The notes below the pieces were generated by a model. It was not told the DNA's origin, did not search any database, and saw only the letters and a program-made list of their open reading frames with translations. DNA of 7,873 bases from Bacteroidota bacterium (GTDB lineage: Bacteria; Bacteroidota; Bacteroidia; SpSt-205; S141-50): assembly GCA_015490695.1 (NCBI GenBank), contig WFXK01000245.1, positions 1-7,873 of the forward strand. The letters run 5' to 3'. Shown here piece by piece: positions 1 to 6,515 of this stretch. Each line of letters opens with the position of its first letter. Positions within the stretch are counted from its first letter, which is position 1. Both the position numbers and the translations under genes were made by a program.

Positions 1-736
1 AGATAGGGAGGAAAGATTCTGCTTTTAGGGAAGCGCCTCCAACTAAGGCGCCATCTACATCGGCAATAGCAAATAGTTTAGCAGCGTTTTCTGGTTTAAC
101 ACTACCGCCATAAAGGAGGGTTAAGGAGTCAGCAACAGTCTCTCCCCAAATTTGTGCAATGGTGTTTCGTATGAATTGGTGGGCTTGTTGGACTTGTTCT
201 TCTGTAGCAGCTTTTCCTGTTCCAATTGCCCAAACCGGCTCATAAGCAAGCACACAACGGCGCAACTGCTCTGCTGTTAACCCCTCTAACCCCTCTTTTA
301 GCTGTTGCTGTAAGACCGCTAAGGTTTCTCCTCGCTCCCTTTGGGTTAAATCCTCTCCAATGCAATAGATAGGACGAATATTATTATTTAGTAGTTGCAA
401 AATTTTTAACTTCAAAATTTCTCCTTTTTCATTAAAATATTTTCTTCGTTCTGAATGTCCGACGATGCAGTAGGAGATGTTTAAGGAGGCGAGCATGGGA
501 GCAGAGACTTCTCCTGTGAATGCTCCCCACGACTCATGAAAGACATTTTGTGCTCCTACGTAAATAGGTGGAGCTACTTGGTTTTGAACCCCTTGCAAAT
601 AGGGGAAAGGAACACATAACACTACAGGGATTGTAATCTGTTGTGCATGACAATAATCATTGATACTTTGCGCTAAATGCAGCGCTTCTTGTAGCGTCAA
701 ATGCATTTTCCAATTCCCTGCAAGCAGTAAGCGCAT
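1..736 (-). CDS. tpiA: Triosephosphate isomerase, 3' end cut by the window edge
   Basis: This gene encodes the cytosolic glycolytic enzyme that interconverts dihydroxyacetone phosphate and glyceraldehyde 3-phosphate. I translated it by hand because no stop falls inside the window: 245 complete codons are present. The family is usually about 250 residues, so only a few C-terminal residues are missing. The hallmarks are all visible: substrate-binding N8 and K10 in AGNWKMH, the electrophile H94 in IVGHSERR, the catalytic base E166 in AYEPVWAIGTGK (loop 6 follows it), and the phosphate-binding loop YGGSVKPEN at 209-217, followed by LVGGASLKAE near the end. The ATG at 736-734 sits directly before the conserved N-terminal strand, so the start is secure. 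Only 3 bp separate it from the kinase stop codon, and no Shine-Dalgarno sequence is seen, which suggests translational coupling. The enzyme looks intact and active. The assignment is near certain. Confidence 0.97.
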   Translation of the reverse strand, partial: MRLLLAGNWKMHLTLQEALHLAQSINDYCHAQQITIPVVLCVPFPYLQGVQNQVAPPIYVGAQNVFHESWGAFTGEVSAPMLASLNISYCIVGHSERRKYFNEKGEILKLKILQLLNNNIRPIYCIGEDLTQRERGETLAVLQQQLKEGLEGLTAEQLRRCVLAYEPVWAIGTGKAATEEQVQQAHQFIRNTIAQIWGETVADSLTLLYGGSVKPENAAKLFAIADVDGALVGGASLKAESFLPI

Positions 737-739
737 AGA

Positions 740-2437
740 CTATAAAGGTAAATGCACGTTAAAGGTCGTTCCCTTTCCTGGTTCGGATTCTACTGTAATA
801 AATCCACCGTGTTGTAAGATAATTTCCCGTGCGATGCTTAACCCTAACCCTGTTCCTTTTTCTCCTGCCGTGCCCGAACGCTGATGGGAACTAAACTTCT
901 CAAAGATTTTATCTAATTTATCAGGTTCTATGCCAATACCTGTATCTTGAATAGCGATTTTTAAATAAGGTTTCCCTTCATGTTGTACCTTAGTGGCAAT
1001 CAATCGGATTTCCCCTCCTTCAGGAGTAAATTTAATAGCATTAGAAACAAAGTTGCCGATTGCTTGGAGCAATTTCGTAAAGTCTACTTCTACGGCAACG
1101 TCTTCCTCTATCTGTGTTGTCAACCGAATATTTTTTGTAATGACATTAGGTTGGAAGATTTCTACTACCTTTTTAAATATTTCTGAAACCTTATGAAGGG
1201 ACTTATTAAAAACAATTTTTCCTGATTCTAATTTAGCAAGGTCTAAGATGTCGTTTACTAATTTTAAAATCGTTTGTGCAGATTGGGCGATGATTTTTCC
1301 GAATTCTTGAATTTGTTTGGAGTCACTTGCGATGTCGGGGTCTTGCAGCATTTGACTTAGGTTATAGATACCTGTTAGTGGGGAACGAATATCATGAGAG
1401 ACAATGCGCACCATTTCTTCTTTTTGGGAATCAGAAGCAATGCGTTCCTTAGAAGCATTTAATGCAACTCTTTCTAATTCATCATACAGATGGAGGAGTT
1501 GCAGGGTAGCGCCTCCCATGCTGGAAAGTAATTCAATAAGCTCTTTTAAGGGCTCATTAAAATAGTTTTCTATTTGTGTTTTTTCTAAATAGAGCATACC
1601 AACAAGACGTCCTAAACTATAAAGGGGAACACTTATAGCGCTGGCTATTTGTTGTTTTTGAAAATAGGGGTCTGGGATACCGTCTAAATGGGTGATTTTT
1701 TCTGCTTTTGTTGCTGCCTTTAATGCTCTTAAAGGATAATGTTCAGCGTCTAATGTATCTAAGCGAGGTGGTTCAGGTAATAACGACAAAGTAGAAGCAT
1801 CGCCTTCTACGACTAAATAAAAAATTTGGTCTTTTTGAAGAAAAAGCAAGCAGCGGTCTGCAGCAGTTAATTGTAAAATAGCATCACATAATTGTAAAGC
1901 GCTTTCATCGGCATCTCGGCTCTCAAGCCAACGCTTAGAGGTCTGATATAAAAGTTTTAAAATCCTATTTTGCTCTTCTACAGTCGTTTCTGTCAAATAG
2001 CTTTTTGCAGCTTCTTGTACAGTTAATTGAAAATCGTTGATTTCCCAAGGTTTTGCGATATAACGGAAGAGTTCTGCTTTATTGATGACGCGAGTGACGT
2101 CTTCTAAAGCCGCTTGTCCCGTTAACATGATTTTTCTCGCTCTTGGAACTAATTCATGGGCTTTAATTAACAGCTCATCCCCTTTCATGCCGGGCATCAA
2201 CTGGTCGGAAATAATCACTCCTATAGGGCGCTTCTGAGATAAACACTCTTCAATAATTTCTAAGGCTTCCTCCCCACTTTCTGCTAACTCTATACGAAAA
2301 TGTTTCCCAATTACCGAACGGATTTGTTCTTCTATGGTATCCAATACGCTTTTTTCATCATCTACGCACAGTACAACGGGCTTGTACTGTTGGGCTTCCC
2401 TACGAAGGACTGAAGCATAAGCACCTGCAGATTGCAT
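740..2437 (-). CDS. Soluble hybrid sensor kinase: receiver, GAF and histidine kinase domains
   Basis: The 565-residue protein has no signal peptide or membrane segment and should be cytosolic. Residues 20-148 form a receiver domain with acidic pocket D26/D27, phosphoacceptor D78 (in VIISDQLMPG), T106 and K129 (in YIAKPW), so it looks phosphorylatable. A helical linker leads to a GAF domain at about 170-315, recognisable by ISVPLYSLGRLVGMLYLEK near 268-285. The kinase core follows: H-box H348 in VSHDIRSPLTG, N-box around N462/N466, G1 box DTGIGI at 498-503 and G2 box GTGLGL at 528-533. Every catalytic motif is present. Having the receiver at the N-terminus means the kinase is probably steered by another kinase through D78, or by a GAF ligand, rather than by an external signal; that is inference. 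No partner regulator is encoded nearby. The gene starts 13 bp after the TPR gene and ends 3 bp before tpiA. Its specific signal and target cannot be read from the sequence. Confidence 0.93.
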   Translation of the reverse strand: MQSAGAYASVLRREAQQYKPVVLCVDDEKSVLDTIEEQIRSVIGKHFRIELAESGEEALEIIEECLSQKRPIGVIISDQLMPGMKGDELLIKAHELVPRARKIMLTGQAALEDVTRVINKAELFRYIAKPWEINDFQLTVQEAAKSYLTETTVEEQNRILKLLYQTSKRWLESRDADESALQLCDAILQLTAADRCLLFLQKDQIFYLVVEGDASTLSLLPEPPRLDTLDAEHYPLRALKAATKAEKITHLDGIPDPYFQKQQIASAISVPLYSLGRLVGMLYLEKTQIENYFNEPLKELIELLSSMGGATLQLLHLYDELERVALNASKERIASDSQKEEMVRIVSHDIRSPLTGIYNLSQMLQDPDIASDSKQIQEFGKIIAQSAQTILKLVNDILDLAKLESGKIVFNKSLHKVSEIFKKVVEIFQPNVITKNIRLTTQIEEDVAVEVDFTKLLQAIGNFVSNAIKFTPEGGEIRLIATKVQHEGKPYLKIAIQDTGIGIEPDKLDKIFEKFSSHQRSGTAGEKGTGLGLSIAREIILQHGGFITVESEPGKGTTFNVHLPL

Positions 2438-2450
2438 ATATACTCTACGT

Positions 2451-3659
2451 TTAGTTTTTCATCTGGTCTAAGCGGGTCTTGTACTGTTGATATTTATCAT
2501 CTAATCCTAAATACCCCGTAATTTGCACTAAAGCACGTAAAACATTCATGCGGAAATTGTCGTTTTGCTCTCCTTGAGCATTGTTATCTAAAAGCTCTAA
2601 GGTACGCTCCATATAAGGTAAAGCTTGACGGAAATAGTTTTCTGCTTCCTTTCTTAATGCTTCAGATTTATTAGCATCTTCTTCTTTGATGCTGGCACGA
2701 TTTTTTTCTACTCCCATATTGATATAGAGCGCTCCTGTGTTATAAAGGGCTTGTAAATGGTCAGGGTCTATCTCTAATGCCCGTTTATAATAAACAACCG
2801 CCTCTTCAGGGTTTTTCTTCTCCAACAACTGAGCATAAACCAATAAATTGATAATATCTTTGGGATTTTTTTCTACTTCATCTTTATAGCGCTGCAGAGC
2901 AATTTCATACATTTCTGGATTGAGCAACAGCTGTAGTTCAGCGTTTTTAATGGAAGGATTATTGGGGAAGAGTCTTTTTGCTTCATCAATTAAGTTCAGG
3001 GCTTCTTTCCGTTTTTCAGGTTGTTGTGCGTAGTATTGGATTAAAGTTGCATAGGCATGGGCAACAAAGGGGTCTTTTTGTTTGGGAGGCTGGGTTTTAT
3101 AAAGTTCTATTCCTTTTTGAATTTCTGTCATGGCTTTTGCTGTATCTTTTTCTGCCATTAGAGTATAAGCATAAAGCAGATGGGCAGCATAAAAGTCTTT
3201 TACCCCATCTTTACCATAGATAGTAAGCGCGTTTTCTATCAATTGACGTGCATCTTTGAAACGTTGTTTTTCAAAATAGTCTACTCCTCTTAAATAAAGT
3301 ACATTTGCTAATGCTGTTCTTAGTGGGTCTAATTCTTTTTTATATTTTTTAGTACGGTCGTATTCTTGGGCTTTTTTGTAGGCGTTATAGGCATCTTCGG
3401 CTAAGTTGGGATATTTTTCAAAGGCTTTACGTTGGTTTTTTTGATAGTAGTAAAGGTAAGCGGTGACTAACTTTGTATAGGCTTTTGCAAAGTCGTTTGG
3501 TTTTAATAGTTCTGGACGTTGCAGGGCTTCTTTGAGTTTGACGATGGCAGTTTCGTAGTCGCCGTCTTGAATCGCTAAAGAGGCTGAAGTGATTTTTGAA
3601 CGTTGTGCCCAAACAATACTAAAGAAGCTTATTAAAAAGATAAGTGAAAGCTTTCGCAT
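2451..3659 (-). CDS. Exported tetratricopeptide-repeat protein of unknown role
   Basis: From the chosen start this is a 402-residue protein that begins MRKLSLIFLISFFSIVWAQ, a clean Sec signal peptide with probable cleavage after VWA. The mature part is almost wholly helical and lysine-rich, with degenerate TPR units throughout. The clearest unit is NPEEAVVYYKRALEIDPDHLQALYNTGALY (about residues 283-312 in this numbering); others lie near the N-terminus (AIQDGDYETAIVKLKEAL) and the middle (RFKDARQLIENALTIYG). TPR arrays bind other proteins, so a periplasmic or outer-membrane scaffold role is plausible, but no catalytic domain and no specific family is recognisable. An in-frame ATG at 3707-3705 would add 16 residues (MKKNNPYICLALKSKR) and overlap the upstream gene; I prefer the ATG at 3659 because it gives a normal signal peptide and lies downstream of a possible promoter. 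Being next to a PBP1A gene fits an envelope role but does not show one. Confidence 0.88.
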   Translation of the reverse strand: MRKLSLIFLISFFSIVWAQRSKITSASLAIQDGDYETAIVKLKEALQRPELLKPNDFAKAYTKLVTAYLYYYQKNQRKAFEKYPNLAEDAYNAYKKAQEYDRTKKYKKELDPLRTALANVLYLRGVDYFEKQRFKDARQLIENALTIYGKDGVKDFYAAHLLYAYTLMAEKDTAKAMTEIQKGIELYKTQPPKQKDPFVAHAYATLIQYYAQQPEKRKEALNLIDEAKRLFPNNPSIKNAELQLLLNPEMYEIALQRYKDEVEKNPKDIINLLVYAQLLEKKNPEEAVVYYKRALEIDPDHLQALYNTGALYINMGVEKNRASIKEEDANKSEALRKEAENYFRQALPYMERTLELLDNNAQGEQNDNFRMNVLRALVQITGYLGLDDKYQQYKTRLDQMKN

Positions 3660-3681
3660 ACGCTTACTTTTTAATGCCAAG

Positions 3682-3713
3682 CAAATATAAGGGTTATTCT
3701 TCTTCATCCCAAT
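3682..3713 (-). promoter_or_regulatory. Candidate Bacteroidota-type promoter before the TPR gene
   Basis: On the minus strand, ATTG (3713-3710) is followed after 20 nt by TATATTTG (3689-3682). This matches the -33 TTTG (three of four bases) and -7 TAnnTTTG elements known for the main sigma factor of Bacteroidota, at a normal spacing. Transcription would begin about 3675, which leaves a short leader before the ATG at 3659. The -33 box lies in the last codons of the PBP gene and the -7 box in the largest intergenic gap of the window. A motif this short does occur by chance (another TAnnTTTG match lies inside the heptose gene), so this is tentative. Confidence 0.35.
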
Positions 3714-6018
3714 TGATGAAGTGGGTTTCTTCTGCGGGGATTTCTTTCTGGGTGCAGTTAAGTAGGCTATCAGGATTATAGGGGAAATTAGCAGGCATAG
3801 GAAAGCGAGCCCGTTTTCTATTGCGGTAATAAGGATGCTCGTTATAGGTTTGTTTATAATAAAGTGCCCATATAGGCAAGGCGGTTTTAGCCCCTTGGCC
3901 TAACCACAAAGAATAAAAATGCACGTTTCTGTCGCTACATCCTACCCATACACCTGTAACTAAGTCAGGAGTAAAGCCCATAAACCACCCGTCTGATTGA
4001 TTTTGGCTTGTACCTGTTTTACCAGCAATTTCTATGCCATAAAGTTGGTATTTCCAGCGGATAGCGCTACCTGTACCGCCATTAACAACCCGCTTCATCA
4101 TTTGAATTAAAATATAGGCAACGTTGGGGTCTAAGGCTTCCCACTTTTTCTGACGTGTGCGAAAGTCTTCTATAAGCGTACCATTTCTATCGGTTATTTT
4201 TGTAATGAATAAAGGAGCAACATATTTCCCTAAGTTTGCGAAAGTGGCATAAGCACTGGTCAATTCATATAAACTCAAATCGGCAACGCCTAATCCTAAA
4301 GCACGCACCTTAGGTAATTCAGAAGTAATGCCTGCTCTACGGGCGTATTGGATAACGGCTGTTGGAGTAACATACCCTTCATGGATTAACCGCGCTGTAA
4401 CAATATTGACAGAATGCTGTAGGGCTTCTACTAAAGTAATATAGCCTCCAAAACGTCTATCTGCGTTTCTTGGTCCCCAGACTTCTATCTCTTCCTCAGA
4501 AATAGATTTGTACGTAATGGGTTCATTAGCGATCTTACTACAGGGGTTTAGACGTCCTTCAGAAATAGCTGTGTAATAAACAAAAGGTTTAAAAGTAGAG
4601 CCGACTTGTCGTTTGGCTTGGTAGACGTGGTCATATTTAAAGAAACGGAAATCTATGCCTCCGACCCATGCAACGATTTCTCCTGTTTGAGGGATGATAC
4701 TAATGAGTCCTGCTTCTAAGATAGTTAAATAGTACTTTATAGAATCTAAAAGCGACAAGGTTGTATCTTTGATGCGGTTAGGACACTGCCAACAAAAGAT
4801 TTGCATTTTGTGTTTTCGTTTTTTGAACCATTGTAAAATAGCTTCGTCGTTCATGCCTTTAGCTTTCAAAGAAGCATAATAGGGAGTTCGGCGAACATGG
4901 CGTTTTAATAAAGCCGTATCTTTTTTCCAAGGCTCTCGCCCCTTAATGTGCTGTAAAAACACTTTTTGATATTCAGAAAGGTGCTCTGCTACAGCCTTTT
5001 CTGCAAAATACTGCAAAGTAGGGTCTATGGTTGTATAAATCCGTAATCCTCCTTCATAAATCAGTTTTTTCAAAGTTTTTTTATCAGTAGCATAGCCATG
5101 TTGGCGAGCCCATTCTTTAAAATAGGGGCTTTTTATCCAGTGTTGCGTTAAATATTGTCGTATGAATTCTTTAAAATAAGGTGCGAGGGAAGTAGGGGTT
5201 TGCTGTGTGGTTTTATGCTGTTTTACTTTTGCTTGCAGGTCTTTTGCTGTTATTTTAATAGGTGCTTTCAAATAACCTTGTTGATACATGAGCCGAAGCA
5301 CGATGTTGGCTCTTTTAGCGGAGCGTTTAGGGTTTCTATAAGGGTTATAGGCAGTTGGGGCTTGTAGCATACCGATTAGGGTTGCTGCTTCTATAGGGTC
5401 TAAATCCAAAGCAGCTTTTCCAAAATAGTGCCGTGCAGCCGCTTCTATACCGTAGATAACTCCCCCAAAACTTACGGTGTTTAAGTACAATTCTAAGATT
5501 TCCTCCTTGGTATAGCGATGTTCTAAGAACCCTGCGGCAATGGCTTCTTTAACTTTTCTGATGACCGTACGTTCCCTCCCTATAGTCTTATCAAAAAGAT
5601 TTCTTGCTAATTGTTGTGTGATGGTACTTCCTCCTCGTTGACGTTGTCCTAATAAACGAGAATAAATCACACTCATCAATCCCATGAAATCCAGACCACT
5701 GTGTTTATAAAAACGCTTATCTTCCGTAGCAATAAGCGCATGGATTGCATGAGGAGAAATTTTTTCTAAAGGAACATCTATTCGGTTCTCTTGTAGGAAA
5801 AAGCTACCTAAGATAGTGCCATCACGAGCATAAATCACCGTGTTTTTCGCTTTCCTTCCTTCTTTTTTTTCTAATTCTTCAAAAGGGGGCAAAGAGCGGC
5901 CTACATGCCAGACGTATAACGCAATAGCAACCCATATCAAGGCAAAAAGCGCTAAATGTACTTTATACCATCGCTTCCATCGGGGGTCTAAGCGTAACCA
6001 TGTAAGGTATTTACCCAT
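3694..6018 (-). CDS. Bifunctional class A penicillin-binding protein (PBP1A type)
   Basis: This 774-residue inner-membrane enzyme polymerises lipid II into glycan strands and cross-links the peptides in the periplasm. A short cytosolic tail is followed by one transmembrane helix (about 21-38). The GT51 glycosyltransferase domain (about 60-245) shows catalytic E99 in ATEDKRFYKHSG, GGSTITQQLARNLF at 129-142, the second-Glu region RYTKEEILELYLN at 168-180 and the late motif EAATLIGMLQAPTAYNP. A long linker (about 330-430) precedes the transpeptidase domain, with nucleophile S474 and K477 in GSTFKP, S536-V-N538, and K667-T-G in GKTGTSQ. All active-site residues are present. The linker contains a CxxC (C409, C412), and the tail ends in an acidic WDEEE. 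The start codon overlaps the end of the heptose gene by 8 bp, and no Shine-Dalgarno sequence is seen, so coupling is likely. Names used for such genes include mrcA, ponA and pbpC-like; the class is certain but the exact symbol is not. Confidence 0.96.
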   Translation of the reverse strand: MGKYLTWLRLDPRWKRWYKVHLALFALIWVAIALYVWHVGRSLPPFEELEKKEGRKAKNTVIYARDGTILGSFFLQENRIDVPLEKISPHAIHALIATEDKRFYKHSGLDFMGLMSVIYSRLLGQRQRGGSTITQQLARNLFDKTIGRERTVIRKVKEAIAAGFLEHRYTKEEILELYLNTVSFGGVIYGIEAAARHYFGKAALDLDPIEAATLIGMLQAPTAYNPYRNPKRSAKRANIVLRLMYQQGYLKAPIKITAKDLQAKVKQHKTTQQTPTSLAPYFKEFIRQYLTQHWIKSPYFKEWARQHGYATDKKTLKKLIYEGGLRIYTTIDPTLQYFAEKAVAEHLSEYQKVFLQHIKGREPWKKDTALLKRHVRRTPYYASLKAKGMNDEAILQWFKKRKHKMQIFCWQCPNRIKDTTLSLLDSIKYYLTILEAGLISIIPQTGEIVAWVGGIDFRFFKYDHVYQAKRQVGSTFKPFVYYTAISEGRLNPCSKIANEPITYKSISEEEIEVWGPRNADRRFGGYITLVEALQHSVNIVTARLIHEGYVTPTAVIQYARRAGITSELPKVRALGLGVADLSLYELTSAYATFANLGKYVAPLFITKITDRNGTLIEDFRTRQKKWEALDPNVAYILIQMMKRVVNGGTGSAIRWKYQLYGIEIAGKTGTSQNQSDGWFMGFTPDLVTGVWVGCSDRNVHFYSLWLGQGAKTALPIWALYYKQTYNEHPYYRNRKRARFPMPANFPYNPDSLLNCTQKEIPAEETHFINWDEEE

Positions 6019-6514
6019 GGTTTTTACATATACGTTGGATAAGTTGCGTCGTAGAATAATTTTCTACTAAAGGCAATAATTTGACTTCTCCCCCGTAAGA
6101 CTGCACAAAGGAAGCACCAACAACGTTTTCTATGGTATAATCGGCTCCTTTTACTAAGACATCGGGACGCAAAGCACGGATAAGGGTTTCAGGGGTAGGT
6201 TCATCAAAAATAACGACTAAGTCTACGAATTCTAAAGCAGCTAATAGTCTTGCTCTTTCTTGTTGGTTGAATAAAGGGCGTTTTTCTCCTTTGATTTGTT
6301 TTACGGAGCGGTCGCTATTGAGACCTACAATCAGTTTATCGCCTAAGGCTGCCGCCTCTTCTAAGAGCGTAATATGGCCTAAGTGTAACAAATCAAAACA
6401 GCCGTTCGTAAAGACGATTTTATCATCATACACACGCCATGCATGGACCTTTTGCACGGCAGTTGTTAAATCTACAATTTTATCTTTTGTTCTGTAGGTA
6501 TAAAGCGGCTCCAT
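6011..6514 (-). CDS. rfaE2: D-glycero-beta-D-manno-heptose 1-phosphate adenylyltransferase
   Basis: This cytosolic enzyme transfers AMP from ATP to heptose 1-phosphate, giving ADP-D-glycero-beta-D-manno-heptose, the activated precursor (before epimerisation) of LPS core heptose. The 167-residue protein is a single cytidylyltransferase-like Rossmann domain: FTNGCFDLLHLGH (35-47) with the nucleotide-binding HxGH at H44 and H47, GLNSDRSVKQIKG at 64-76, KRPLFNQQERA at 78-88, the DEPTPETLI segment, PDVLVKGADYT at 117-127, and the C-terminal YSTTQLI. In E. coli this domain is fused behind a kinase (HldE); here it stands alone, as in many Bacteroidota, so the heptose 7-phosphate kinase must be encoded elsewhere. 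It starts 1 bp after the nuoM stop and overlaps the PBP gene by 8 bp. A glycerol-3-phosphate cytidylyltransferase is a more distant relative, and the ISTT-like C-terminus argues against it. Confidence 0.93.
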   Translation of the reverse strand: MEPLYTYRTKDKIVDLTTAVQKVHAWRVYDDKIVFTNGCFDLLHLGHITLLEEAAALGDKLIVGLNSDRSVKQIKGEKRPLFNQQERARLLAALEFVDLVVIFDEPTPETLIRALRPDVLVKGADYTIENVVGASFVQSYGGEVKLLPLVENYSTTQLIQRICKNHG

Positions 6515-6515
6515 A

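Noticed and set aside
660..884. Plus-strand open frame spanning the tpiA-kinase junction
   Set aside because: Both strongly supported genes run through it on the minus strand, and its product resembles nothing I recognise.
2978..3223. Plus-strand open frame of 81 codons
   Set aside because: It lies wholly inside the TPR gene on the other strand, has no recognisable domain, and its neighbours on the plus strand are likewise short shadows of real genes.
3660..3707. A 16-residue N-terminal extension of the TPR protein from the ATG at 3707
   Set aside because: It would put a long polar and mixed stretch before a typical signal peptide and overlap the PBP gene by 14 bp. It remains possible, but is less likely than the start at 3659.
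6205..6212. TATTTTTG on the minus strand, a match to the -7 promoter box
   Set aside because: It lies in the middle of the heptose gene with no reason for a promoter there; matches this short are expected by chance in AT-rich DNA.
6011..6514. Bifunctional HldE
   Set aside because: Only the adenylyltransferase domain is present; the frame starts 1 bp after nuoM, and no ribokinase-like domain precedes it.
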